Notes: generated by a model from the letters alone, not told the origin. A stretch of 64,000 nt of DNA from Streptococcus chenjunshii (GCF_003086355.1 NZ_CP031733.1:2170001-2234000); one strand, 5' to 3'; positions 39,922 to 49,540 are shown, counted from the stretch's first letter. Numbers and translations are program-made.

Positions 39922-42900
39922 CTACTCCTCCACTTCAAACTTAGGCAGACTATTAATTAAATCTACTGTCTGCATTGATACATTGATAATTCTAAGCAAT
40001 AGATTAAAGATATACTTTTCATCTGTGCTGTAATCGTTAGGGTCATCAGTAATCCCAGACTTCTTATCCGTTTTAACTTGGTACTGGTCCATAATCCACT
40101 CAATCGCCGAGCGACCGTTGACCATGTACTCATAGGCTTTTTCAGGAATATTTCTGATGGTAATATCGTTATTATAGACAATAGCAGAACGGTCACCTTT
40201 TTTAATAAACTTCATCTTCGTAACCCTGTAAGAAGGCTGACCTGATAGCTGAATCTCCACATCATCATAGACAGGCACCTCTTCATAGTTGAGGTGTAAG
40301 TCCATCAAAGCTTTACCGACCTCAACATACTTATCTTTCTGATTAACAATCGGAATCCGAGCCAAGTCTTTCTTCAAGTCATTGGCATACTTTTCTTGAT
40401 ATTCACGAGAATTAAGCAGACCATAAACATAGGCAAAAGTGTCATCCAAACTTAAACCCAACTTGTCAGCAAATGCTTGGTTCATGTTGCTATTAGTTTG
40501 GAACAGTTGAGTTTCACCGTTTTCATTATCATAGCGCATGAAGCCTTGACCAGTGTCCATCGTATGCTGATTCGGCATTATATTGCTCACAAGAACGGAA
40601 AAATCTCTCGAAACCCCACGTCCTGTTGTATTGAGGACAAGATTATCTTGACCGAATTTATTGTAGTAGAGACGAGCTTCTTCATTAAGTGCCTTATCAT
40701 GATAGACCTATTTTTTAGTAAATGGTCTATAAAGGCTAAGTTTTAAATGACTTTGATGGTATTCTAGTTCAATATCATTTACAGCAAATCTTTCAAGCTT
40801 ACGTGACCAGTTGATATAATCAGACTTTCTATTCAGCAAATCTTTTCGTTCACCTGCAGGAATTGTTTTCAAACGTGTAAGTTCACTATTATAATTTTGA
40901 ATTAATCTTTCAGTATTTTTAGCTACTTTTAACTTTGAATACCCATATACCCAAGTGTCACGACTTGTTAAAATACCCATGGAATTGTTTAAAAACACTG
41001 AATCTTGCTCCCCAGCCATAACAGTATATTTTTGGTAATTCGGATCTCTTTGATTGAGCCAGTCATTATTGTCATCAGGTATAATCTCTTGCCATTCAAT
41101 AGCTGAAGTGTCACCGAAGTCAGATATGATATTTAGCTTTTCTTTTTGTGACAGGTAATCACCAATATCGTGATAATGCAGGACATGGTCATCTGAACCA
41201 TCTTTAACTAGAATAGAGATTGCAACTGTTGTTCTTGTACCTCCGCCAAAGACATTTCCCCCTTCTTTTTTACGAAGTTCCCCAAGTCCAAGGGCATTCC
41301 CACGCATATTGAAAATATAAAGGTGATTAAAATCCTCATAAAGTCCTGCACGCAAACCATCTGTAGAATTTGAATTTAGAAAGCCGCCATTGGTTACAAA
41401 ACCAATGATACCATTATCCTTGAGACGGTCAGACGCCCAACGGAAGGCTTTGACATAAGAATCATACAGTCCACGTGTTAATCCAGCATTCGACTTAGCC
41501 ACATAGGTATCTGCCAATCGTTTATCTAATTTTGGATAAGAGATATTTTGGTTATTGTCATTCTGACTGTCTTGTCCGATAGAGTACGGTGGATTACCAA
41601 TAATGGCTGTAATCGGCTTTTCTTGCTGACGTTTAAGGCGTTGGTCATTGGTGCCAAAGAAGGAATCATCCAGCGTATCTTCGGTTTCTGTCGATTCAAA
41701 AGTATCTGTTAAAACAATGCCTTCAAATGGAAGATAATCTTCTTCTCCGTTAATGTCATCAAAGACCGATTCAATATTGATGGCAGCGATATAATAGCTG
41801 AGCAGGACGATTTCATTGGCATGGAGTTCTTGCGTGTACTTTCTCACCAAGTCAGCGTAGCTGATTTCCCCCTTATCCATGAGTGTTTTGAGATAGTGGA
41901 GGGTTCTGGTGATAAAGGTACCTGTCCCCGTAAAGGGGTCAAGGATATGAACATTCTCGCTGGCTAAGGTCTTACCAAAGTGTTTTCTCAAAACGACATC
42001 AACAGATTTGACGATAAAATCTACAACTTCAACAGGGGTAAAGACAATCCCTAGACGCTCCGTGGTAGATTTAAAACCAGTTGAGAAGAACTTGTCATAA
42101 AGGGTGATGATGATTTTCTGCTTAGCGTCAGCATTATCAATTCCTTCTGCACGTAAACGGACGGATTCATAGAAGGGTTGGAGTTCTTTTTGTTCTTTTT
42201 CAAAGCCATATTGAGACAGTTCTGTCACAATTTGTTCCATGGCAGAGCTGACAGGATTGTTTTTGATAAAACCATACTCACCAAAAAGCGCATCAAAAAT
42301 AGGCAAGGTAATCAGGTGCTGTGCCAACATTTCAATGGCTTGCTTTTGGTCAATGGATTCATTGATATTGTGTTGTAAACTAGACAAGAACCGTTCAAAG
42401 GCTCTTTGACTGTCAGCATTATTTTCCAGTATAATGTTAATCCCTTGAATATGACGTCGTGCAATATCTGCCACATCTTTTGACCAATCTTCCAGATAGC
42501 GCCTATCACCCACTTTTTGGACAATCTTCCCATAGATTGCCCCTTCGACAGCTTCCCATTCTAGCTCCAGTTCCGTCTGGTAGCCTACTGTTGGTTCCTC
42601 AACAAAACCACCACTAAAATTAGGGTCATCTGGAGCTCCGCCAACACCAATTACTTGAATGTTTTTTGGTTTCTTCCTATTTAACTCTAATTTATTGATT
42701 GTCGCCTCAAAACGTTCATCAACCGAACGCAGAGCGTTCAAAACCTGCCAAACCACATCATAAGATTTGTTGTTATCCAAAATTGTTTCAGGGGTTTCAC
42801 CAGCAGGAATAACAATCGGAAGAATGATGTAGCCGTAATCTTTCCCTTCAAACTTACGGATAATTCGACCAACCGCTTGGACGATATCGACTTGCGATTT

Positions 42901-44598
42901 ACGAGGAGAAAGGAAGATGATGGCGTCCAAGTTTGGCACGTCAATCCCTTCTGTCAAGAATCGGACATTGGATAAAATTCGAGCTGAATCTTCAGGAATA
43001 TCATCGCTAGCAAGCCAGTCCAACGCCTCGTTCTTCTCCAAGGCGTTCATATTACTGTCAACATGTCGGACATTAACAGAATAGCCATCCTCTGAGTTAA
43101 GGTAATCATTAACGACATTTTCAAATTGGGCTGAAAGACGTTTGCTATCTGCAATCGTTCTTGAAAATGCAATGGCCCGTTTCATCGGCTCACCAGATAC
43201 CTTATCTGTAAAACTCTCACGTTTTACCATCGCATTCCAAACACCGATGATACGACCGACATCATCAATGTTCAGTCCATTTTCAGGGTCTGACAGAGAT
43301 CTCTGCATGTCTTTTTGAACAACAGTTTCATCAACTGCCAAAACCATGAGCTTATAGTCGGTCAAAATATCATGACTAATCGCATCGCCAAAACCAAGAC
43401 GATAGAAAACTTTACCATAAAGTGACTCGTCGTCCATACTTGAGATGACAATCGAATTATCCTCTGCTTTTTTCTTAGCATCCGTGCCATAAAGTTTCGG
43501 TGTTGCCGTTTGATAAAGACGTTTCATGCCTTTAACATTTACATCGCTATGAACTTTGGTAAATACAGATGCCTCTTCACCAAAAGATTTTGCACCAGTT
43601 GTTCGATGAGCCTCATCTGCAATAATCAAATCAAAATCTGGGAAACCATTCTTCTGAGCTTTCCCTAGAACATCAATGGATTGATAAGTTCCAAAAACGA
43701 CAAGTAGTTCCTTTTTAGGTTGTTTCATCAATTCTTCATAGTTTTCCACTACCTTTTTAGCGGAAGTAGTAGCAGGAAAACCGATATCACTTGCCTTTAT
43801 CCGAATATCTGATTCATCATTTTTTACGCTTCCACGACTAGCGTTTCTATCACTAGTAACAGCCATAGAAGACATGCTCATAACGGTATCATTATTCCAA
43901 CCACGTAAAGTCTGAGTTAATAACTGAATACTTGGCACGAGATAAAGGACAACATACTGTTCTTTATAAGCCTCCTCTGCTAGAGCCTCCGCGATTTTCA
44001 AACTTGTAAATGTTTTTCCGGTACCGGGAGCCATGATGAGCTGACCACGGTCATGTTCCTTGAAATAGACCAAGGCGTTAGAGATGGCATTGTTTTGATA
44101 ATAACGCGGTTGCTTTTTCGTTTTAACGCTAACAACATCAGGACGTTCAAAGGAAAACTGTGACCAATCAATACGTGAATTTCTAAGGTCAGATAGACCA
44201 ATACGGATAACATCACTACGATCAGCTAAAGATTTCTCTGCATTCGCTCCCCATTTATCTGTTGATGCAACGATTATTCCTGACTCATAATAATCTTTGC
44301 CTAACTCACCAAGAAACGAATCGATATCTTTCTTCTGAATAACATGATTATAGAACTTGGCTTGAATAGCTACCAGTTCACCAGTGTATCTTTCAGCAAC
44401 TAAATCCACGCCAATATCAGCTTTGGGAATGCCGTATTCAACTGGAACATCCGATAACATCCAAACATGTTTAAATTCATTTTTATATGTTGGTTCATTT
44501 TGAAAATAAGCTCGAGCTAAATATTCAAAATATGTCCCTCTATCTCTCTGTGTTGTTGCCAACTCATTAATCTGTTTAATTAGCGCTTCAAAAGTCAT
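39922..44598 (-). pseudogene. Type ISP restriction-modification enzyme, interrupted by in-frame TAG
   Basis: The reading frame would give about 1558 residues. It has an Mrr-like nuclease (Asp65, Gln79-x-Lys81), a superfamily 2 helicase with Walker A APGTGKT (190-196) and DEAH (328-331), an N6-adenine methyltransferase with NPPYS (Asn1002) and a target-recognition region, the order of LlaGI/LlaBIII single-chain enzymes. After RPFTKK a TAG at 40708-40710 interrupts the frame. The same frame continues VYHDKALNEEARLYYNKFG and on to a stop at 39922, 261 codons later. Only one base change is needed to restore it. The lost part is the C-terminal half of the recognition domain, so the short product is probably inactive. 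The ATG at 44598 has AAAGGGAAG upstream. Confidence 0.88.
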
Positions 44599-44641
44599 CG
44601 TGCTTCCCTTTCTCCCATTAAAGAGCAAGGGACTGATAGGA

Positions 44642-44668
44642 TTAGTGTATTACAATGTAATACACTAA
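44642..44668. promoter_or_regulatory. Perfect 27-bp palindrome in the restriction gene leader
   Basis: TTAGTGTATTACA (44642-44654) and TGTAATACACTAA (44656-44668) are perfect complements around one central base. The site lies between the -10 (44698-44703) and the ATG at 44598. It could be an operator for a regulator or a hairpin in the transcript. Confidence 0.7.
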
Positions 44669-44697
44669 GGGTACCCTTAGCTCATATTTCCATCTCC

Positions 44698-44706
44698 ATT
44701 ATATCA
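44698..44706 (-). promoter_or_regulatory. Promoter of the type ISP gene
   Basis: TGATATAAT on the minus strand is an extended -10 (TATAAT at 44698-44703). The leader would be about 93 nt and contain the palindrome at 44642-44668 and GGGTACCC beside it. Confidence 0.55.
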
Positions 44707-44751
44707 TGTTCTATCTTTTTAATCTCGCACAACTCAATTAGTTTAAGGGGT

Positions 44752-44880
44752 TTGGGGCTTTGCCCCAAGTACTAAATCCACCACCTAAAGGAGCTGTCTG
44801 CTCACTCTGGGTGGTGGATTTTTTGCGATAGTGTGTATACACTATCTGAGCTCGCAAAGACCTAAACTCAAGTTTCTCAG
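44752..44880. other. Candidate oriT region
   Basis: The gene-free 383 bp between the restriction gene and the MobC-like genes contain several inverted repeats. They are TTGGGGC/GCCCCAA (44752-44768), CCACCACC/GGTGGTGG (about 44778-44817, followed by T6) and GATAGTGT/ACACTATC (44827-44846). The last contains TAGTGTGTATAC, close to the nick region of pMV158-type MOBV origins (TAGTGTG, nick, TTA). Its position next to mobilization genes supports an origin of transfer, but no relaxase gene is present here. Confidence 0.4.
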
Positions 44881-44981
44881 TCCTTTCTCATTGTCCCGGG
44901 GTAAATACGGGGGTGACATTGCTAGGCAACTGAATTTCCGAAGAACACAATAAAGCCGCTGGCTGCTGCCAACGGTTTTAT

Positions 44982-45341
44982 TCACTTTTTGCGGGACTTC
45001 TTTTGGGATATGACTGAAATTTCTTTCTCCACTGCTTCCATCAATCGAGTCACCAACTGACCAAGCTCTATAAAATCCGATTGCGAAATCATTCCAACCT
45101 GAGTTGACAACTTAGCAATCGCATTGATTGAACGACCAAGCTGAATCAATTGCTCTGTCAACTGCTCATACTCAGGAAAACTGACTGTCCATGATTCTAG
45201 TTCGTTGTTAAAAAGTTTCTTTCTGGCATAGGCTGAAAAGTTTGTCTCCCCTTCCTCCGACATCAAAGCTAGCAATCTCGCATTTTCTTCCTGAGTCAGA
45301 AAGACTTGCTTCACAACATTCTTGATTCTCTTCTTCCTCAA
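44982..45341 (-). CDS. MobC-like mobilization accessory protein 1
   Basis: The 119-residue basic protein has an N-terminal ribbon-helix-helix-like part (KQVFLTQEENARLLALMSEE and NFSAYARKKLF) and a C-terminal helical MobC segment (LIQLGRSINAIAKLSTQVGM). MobC-family proteins assist relaxases at oriT. Its start overlaps the end of the second MobC-like gene by four bases. A hairpin GCCGCTGGC/GCCAACGGT follows at about 44954-44978. Confidence 0.75.
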   Translation of the reverse strand: MRKKRIKNVVKQVFLTQEENARLLALMSEEGETNFSAYARKKLFNNELESWTVSFPEYEQLTEQLIQLGRSINAIAKLSTQVGMISQSDFIELGQLVTRLMEAVEKEISVISQKKSRKK

Positions 45342-45700
45342 TCCACTTTTGATAGCAACCTCTTCCTCTTCTGTTTATGGTGTTTGAGTAACACTTTTTC
45401 ATACTTTCCAATCATTTGAACACTATATCCCATAGCTCGCATGGCTTGACTATCCTGAGATTGTTCTGCAATCCTTACCAACTGATTCAAATTATTCTCA
45501 ATTCTCCTCAAGGAAAATATCAATGATTCAAAAGCTGTTTCATCAAATGTCACAACAATTGGCTTTTTCTTGAATAACATTTTCCTAGCATAGCTGGAAA
45601 AATTTCTTAATTCTGTATAGCTGATAAGATAATCTAAGGCTTGATTCTGTGATTCAGTAATGTAGAATTTTTTCAGGACTGTTCGATAACGGTCAACCAT
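45338..45700 (-). CDS. MobC-like mobilization accessory protein 2
   Basis: The 120-residue protein from the ATG at 45700 repeats the pattern of its neighbour: KKFYITESQNQALDYLISYT, NFSSYARKMLF and SLRRIENNLNQLVRIAEQSQ. GAAGGTG before the ATG serves as the ribosome binding site; a longer open frame extends upstream into the preceding gene. The two paralogues are translationally coupled, suggesting a heteromeric relaxosome component. Confidence 0.72.
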   Translation of the reverse strand: MVDRYRTVLKKFYITESQNQALDYLISYTELRNFSSYARKMLFKKKPIVVTFDETAFESLIFSLRRIENNLNQLVRIAEQSQDSQAMRAMGYSVQMIGKYEKVLLKHHKQKRKRLLSKVD

Positions 45701-45983
45701 GCTGCACCTTCTTTCTATAAAATTCCGCCTGAACAACATCATGCTTTCGTAAACGTTCCACCAGGGCTTGATAGTCATGTAGCAAACCTAATTCCAAATC
45801 TGGAAAATCATTTTCCTTGGTTTCGATAATAACTTCCAACTGACTAACAATTTCTCTGATTGAAAAACTGTAATCCATCGTCTCAGCTTCGTAGTTTTGC
45901 TTTAACTCTTGATAGCGTTCAAATTCATCTTGCGACTTAAAACCAGCCACCAGCATGTTCTCAAGTTGATAATAATTTGTCAT
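45693..45983 (-). CDS. Small hypothetical protein of the mobile element
   Basis: The 96-residue acidic, helical protein (MTNYYQLENMLVAGFKSQDE...) overlaps the start of the MobC-like gene by eight bases and follows the replication protein gene by 12 bp. There is no recognisable motif. It is probably part of the same transcript. Confidence 0.6.
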   Translation of the reverse strand: MTNYYQLENMLVAGFKSQDEFERYQELKQNYEAETMDYSFSIREIVSQLEVIIETKENDFPDLELGLLHDYQALVERLRKHDVVQAEFYRKKVQHG

Positions 45984-45995
45984 TTCTTCTTACCT

Positions 45996-46838
45996 CTATT
46001 TCTTTTGATACTTTCTTCTAGCATTTTCATGGGCAATGGCTTTCGCTTCTAACAACCTCTCCTCCTTTAACCGTTCCATGGAACTGATTAGATAAGCTAG
46101 GGGAGATTCTACATCTTCTGGAATCCTATCAATCATAGCCAAAACCTCATCACTTGTCATGTAGCCATCACTCAAAAATTGACCAATCAGCATCTTTTGT
46201 TGATGGGTCAGACTATAATTGTAAGGATAAATAAACTTTTCGTTGTACTTGTCTGCAATGATTTGTAGCAAAGAATAATATTCAGGTTTGATATAAGGTT
46301 GAGTCTCTCTAGAACTATTATCCAGTATAGTCTTATTCTCTTTCTTATTCTTGTTTTTAATCTGTTGCGTTACTTGACCGTTACCATCCGTTACAGGTAA
46401 CGCTTCAGTAACGTTACACTCTAGTTTTAACTGCTCTTGACCAGCCACCAAAGCTTTTTGCTTTTGACGGTAGCGAGCCACTCTTTCTCTAGTCTGCTGG
46501 CGAATTTTCTCTAAACCATCAATGTTCTGATGCTTTTCCCAATTTGGAATGGTGACAGCACCATCTACAAATGCTATCATGCTAAACTGTTCAAAGGTCT
46601 TTAAGGCTAACTTGACCGTTGTAGCTTTTCGCCTGAAAACCGTCGTCAACATTTCTTCAGTGTAAAAGATTTTATCGCCTAGAGCTAATACGCCACTGTA
46701 ATTCTGTTTACCTGCTAAAACCAACAACTTGAACCAAATAACAATCAGGGTATCTCCTTCTGGCATTGATTCAATCAACTGAATCTTTTCATCATCAAAA
46801 ATATCCGTTGTAATCTTAATCCACCGAACATCACTCAT
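45996..46838 (-). CDS. Phage replisome organizer N-terminal domain protein
   Basis: The 280-residue protein begins MSDVRWIKITTDIFDDEKIQ, continuing with IQLIESMPEGDTLIVIWFKL, the typical start of phage replisome organizer N-terminal domains (winged helix). The middle is a variable, polar linker, and the C-terminus is helical (KMLIGQFLSDGYMTSDEVLA), similar to DnaD-like proteins. It may support replication of the excised element. Confidence 0.8.
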   Translation of the reverse strand: MSDVRWIKITTDIFDDEKIQLIESMPEGDTLIVIWFKLLVLAGKQNYSGVLALGDKIFYTEEMLTTVFRRKATTVKLALKTFEQFSMIAFVDGAVTIPNWEKHQNIDGLEKIRQQTRERVARYRQKQKALVAGQEQLKLECNVTEALPVTDGNGQVTQQIKNKNKKENKTILDNSSRETQPYIKPEYYSLLQIIADKYNEKFIYPYNYSLTHQQKMLIGQFLSDGYMTSDEVLAMIDRIPEDVESPLAYLISSMERLKEERLLEAKAIAHENARRKYQKK

Positions 46839-46850
46839 AAATGTTCCTCT

Positions 46851-47135
46851 TTATCTTTCATATTGCTTCAACCAGCGTGTCATAGCCCGCTTATCGTAGA
46901 GAGTTGCACCATCTATCACCATAGTTGGCATGCCCTCACGTGTCCATTTTTGCAAAGTGGTTGTGGAAACATCTAACCATCTTGCCAAAGCAGCCATACG
47001 CACCATCAGTTTATAGAGCTCTTTATCCTCTAAAGCTCGCTCCACTGCTGTTGCAATCATCTCATCATAGTGAGCTCGTAATTGCTTTTCTAGTGTTTTG
47101 GGAAGTTGGACAACCAAAGTTGTTTCTTCTGACAT
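46851..47135 (-). CDS. Excisionase-like DNA-binding protein
   Basis: The 94-residue protein has a MerR/Xis-type helix-turn-helix (AALARWLDVSTTTLQKWTRE, then GMPTMVIDGATLYDKRAMTR). The N-terminal half is helical. It is the first gene of the leftward operon, right behind the consensus promoter at 47205-47233. A role in excision or in transcription control is inferred from fold and position. Confidence 0.65.
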   Translation of the reverse strand: MSEETTLVVQLPKTLEKQLRAHYDEMIATAVERALEDKELYKLMVRMAALARWLDVSTTTLQKWTREGMPTMVIDGATLYDKRAMTRWLKQYER

Positions 47136-47204
47136 ATCGTTACCTCATTTCTATTTCTCAATTAAATAAACTCCGAAATTTGTATATTTTTTTATACATC
47201 TTAA

Positions 47205-47233
47205 ATTATATATACTTTTTGTGTTTTTGTCAA
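47205..47233 (-). promoter_or_regulatory. Consensus leftward promoter of the mobile element
   Basis: TTGACA (47228-47233) and TATAAT (47205-47210) on the minus strand are 17 bp apart, both matching consensus perfectly. It drives the excisionase-like, replication and mobilization genes. Confidence 0.88.
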
Positions 47234-47252
47234 CTAAAATTATACTTTTTGT
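47211..47252. promoter_or_regulatory. Repeated operator candidate TATACTTTTTGT
   Basis: The 12-mer TATACTTTTTGT occurs at 47211-47222, inside the leftward promoter spacer, and again at 47241-47252, just upstream of its -35 and ahead of the repressor gene. The placement suits binding by the CI-like repressor encoded at 47289. Confidence 0.5.
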
Positions 47253-47288
47253 ATTGAATGTGTTACAATATCTAACAGGAGGTTACCC

Positions 47289-47807
47289 ATGACCAATAAT
47301 ATCGCCAAACTTATCGAAGAAAGTGGCAAAAAAATAAAAATTATTAGTGAAGCACTCGATATATCTTATCCCACATTATCTAGCTACAATCAAGGTATAC
47401 GGAAACCCAAAAAAGAAAATGCCCAAAAGCTTGCAGACTACTTTGGTGTTTCAGTAGCCTATATTTTAGGTCTAGATGATAATAAAAATGCACCATCTAA
47501 TTTGAAAATCGTCGCAGATAGTTTTAAAACATCAGAAATCACCTCTGTAACGCCCTTTAAGAGCGATATGGATAGACTTAAGAAAAGTATCGAGCTTGGA
47601 GAAATTCATCTGTCTATGCCCCTAAATGAGACGTTCTCAGATGAATTTAGACGTGTCTTATCAGGTTACTTGGTTGATTATGAAGAGACATTTATCAAAC
47701 ATTTAATCAAGCACATGAACAGCCAAAATCGTGAATCAGATCTTTGGAAGACCTGGACTCAGACAGAAGAGTATCAAATTAGACGAACAGATCGCGAAAA
47801 AAAATAA
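47289..47807 (+). CDS. XRE-family CI-like repressor
   Basis: The 172-residue protein has an N-terminal helix-turn-helix (KKIKIISEALDISYPTLSSY, then NQGIRKPKKENAQKLADYFG, residues 14-54) and a C-terminal part without a visible LexA-type protease site. GGAGG precedes the ATG. It is divergent from the excisionase-like gene and 57 bp upstream of the integrase gene, the usual position of the element's master repressor. Confidence 0.85.
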   Translation: MTNNIAKLIEESGKKIKIISEALDISYPTLSSYNQGIRKPKKENAQKLADYFGVSVAYILGLDDNKNAPSNLKIVADSFKTSEITSVTPFKSDMDRLKKSIELGEIHLSMPLNETFSDEFRRVLSGYLVDYEETFIKHLIKHMNSQNRESDLWKTWTQTEEYQIRRTDREKK

Positions 47808-47864
47808 GCTAACATTTCTCAATTACATAAGCTCCGAAAACTTGAATAAATACGGAGGAATGTT

Positions 47865-49019
47865 ATGTCAATTCATAAATACCAATCACTTAAAGGAACA
47901 ACCTATTTTGTCAAAATTTACCTTGGTCTAAACGACTACGGTAAGAAAAAATATTACACCAAGAGAGGATTCAAAACTCGCAAGGCTGCAAAAGCACATG
48001 AAGCGGCTATTACTCACCAGCTGAATTCTGGAGTTTTTGTTCAACTTTCAAGACAGGCCTCATTTACCTACAAAGAGTTGTATCAAAAGTGGTACGAAGC
48101 TTATAAAGATACTGTGGAAGCAACCACAGCTGCGAAAACTGCTGACTTATATCGCCTTCATATTCTACCAATCTTTGGGGAGAAAAAGATTTCAAAAATT
48201 AGTCCATTGGATTGCCAAACCTTTATTACAGATAAGGCCAAGTCATTCAAGAATATGAAACAAATCAAGTCATATACCTCAAAAATCTTTGAATTTGCTA
48301 TCAACATGAATTACATTGAACGTAATCCAATGAGCAAGGTGATTATGCCTAGAATCAAAAAAACTGCCAGTGAAAATTACTGGTCAGTTAGTGAGTTGCA
48401 GCAGTTTTTGCAAATCATTTTAGAAAATGAACCTTATAAACACTATGCCTTGTTCAGACTATTAGCTTATAGTGGTTTACGAAAAGGTGAACTATATGCT
48501 CTTAGGTGGTCAGACTTTAATCCAGATACCCAATTACTAACTATCAATAAAAGCTTGGGTAGGATAGATGGTCATGCCGTTGAAAAAGACACGAAGAACT
48601 CATTTTCTGTGCGTTCAATCTACCTTGACGATGAGACTTGTACCATACTCCATAAGTGGAAACAAGAATCTATCCAAGAGAAAGGCCAGCTACATATCGC
48701 ACCTCTCTCCATAGAAGATAATTTTATGTTCACTTACTGCACAAGAACAGGTGATATTGAACCTCTTCATGCTGACTACATCAACAACATTCTCAAACGA
48801 ATTATTCGCCAGTATAAGCTAAAGAAAGTCAGTCCACATGGATTTAGACACACCCATGCTACCTTAATGATTGAAATGGGAGTAGATCCTGTGAATGCTG
48901 CCAAACGGTTAGGACATGCAAGTAGTCAAATGACTCTGGACACCTATAGCCATGCCACAAAAGCTGGTGAAAAACAATCCATTACAACATTCGCTGAATA
49001 CCTCAATAAAGCTAAATAA
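47865..49019 (+). CDS. int: Tyrosine integrase of the rpsI-integrated element
   Basis: The 384-residue protein has an N-terminal arm-binding domain (KGTTYFVKIYLGLNDYGKKK), a SAM-like core-binding domain (about 68-160) and a catalytic domain. The catalytic residues are Arg206 (SGLRKGEL), His325-x-x-Arg328 (HGFRHTH), His351 (LGHASSQ) and Tyr361 (DTYSHAT), all present. It sits at the end of the element next to rpsI, 150 bp from the attachment core. ACGGAGGAA precedes the ATG. Confidence 0.95.
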   Translation: MSIHKYQSLKGTTYFVKIYLGLNDYGKKKYYTKRGFKTRKAAKAHEAAITHQLNSGVFVQLSRQASFTYKELYQKWYEAYKDTVEATTAAKTADLYRLHILPIFGEKKISKISPLDCQTFITDKAKSFKNMKQIKSYTSKIFEFAINMNYIERNPMSKVIMPRIKKTASENYWSVSELQQFLQIILENEPYKHYALFRLLAYSGLRKGELYALRWSDFNPDTQLLTINKSLGRIDGHAVEKDTKNSFSVRSIYLDDETCTILHKWKQESIQEKGQLHIAPLSIEDNFMFTYCTRTGDIEPLHADYINNILKRIIRQYKLKKVSPHGFRHTHATLMIEMGVDPVNAAKRLGHASSQMTLDTYSHATKAGEKQSITTFAEYLNKAK

Positions 49020-49147
49020 CCTTAGCTTTCTTTTTCCACCAAAATTTAACCAGTTCTTAAGAGATTACCAAGCCCACTTTTCCACAAAAAAAGACACCTT
49101 GCAAACCTGTTGCAAAGTGCCTTGAAACGTTGATATATCGCAGATAA

Positions 49148-49540
49148 TTAACGTTTTGAGAATTGTGAAGCCTTACGCGCTTTCTTAAGACCTGGTTTTT
49201 TCCGTTCAACCATACGGGCGTCACGGGTAAGGAGGCCTGCGCGTTTAAGCGAGTCACGGAAGTCAGGGTCAACTTGGAGAAGCGCACGGGCAATACCGTG
49301 GCGAATGGCTCCTGATTGTCCGGCATAACCGCCGCCGACAACATTGACAAAAACATCATAAGAACCTGCTGTAGACGTTACAGCAAACGGTTGGTTGATG
49401 ATCAGACGTAAATCAGCGTGGGGAATGTATTCTTCAACGTCTTTTTTATTTACTGTAATTTTTCCAGTTCCTGGAACTAAGCGAACGCGGGCTACCGCAT
49501 TTTTACGGCGTCCAGTACCTGTATATTGTGCTTGTGCCAT
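49148..49540 (-). CDS. rpsI: Ribosomal protein S9
   Basis: The 130-residue 30S protein begins [24 protein letters not shown] (here [20 protein letters not shown]) and ends in the basic tail RKASQFSKR that reaches the decoding site. The last codons are supplied by the integrated element, with no change to the protein. It follows rplM by 23 bp. A terminator-like repeat (CACCTTGCAA and TTGCAAAGTG) follows at about 49090-49125. Confidence 0.97.
   Translation of the reverse strand: MAQAQYTGTGRRKNAVARVRLVPGTGKITVNKKDVEEYIPHADLRLIINQPFAVTSTAGSYDVFVNVVGGGYAGQSGAIRHGIARALLQVDPDFRDSLKRAGLLTRDARMVERKKPGLKKARKASQFSKR
49173..49199 (-). repeat. Proximal attachment core in rpsI
   Basis: The sequence beginning TTACGCGCTTTCTTAAGACC is identical over 27 bp to the distal site. 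Integration here replaces the last rpsI codons with an equivalent sequence, so S9 is unchanged. Confidence 0.85.

Larger units (their letters stand above)
35723..49199. mobile_element. Integrative element in the 3' end of rpsI
   Basis: The element of about 13.5 kb is bounded by a 27-bp direct repeat (35723-35749 and 49173-49199) within the last codons of rpsI. It encodes integrase, CI-like repressor, excisionase-like protein, replication organizer and two MobC-like proteins, but no relaxase, coupling protein or secretion genes. It therefore looks like a mobilizable or satellite element that depends on a helper. The 3' part carries a defence-type cargo (restriction enzyme, CD-NTase/Nudix pair, AlbA_2 protein). 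Confidence 0.85.
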
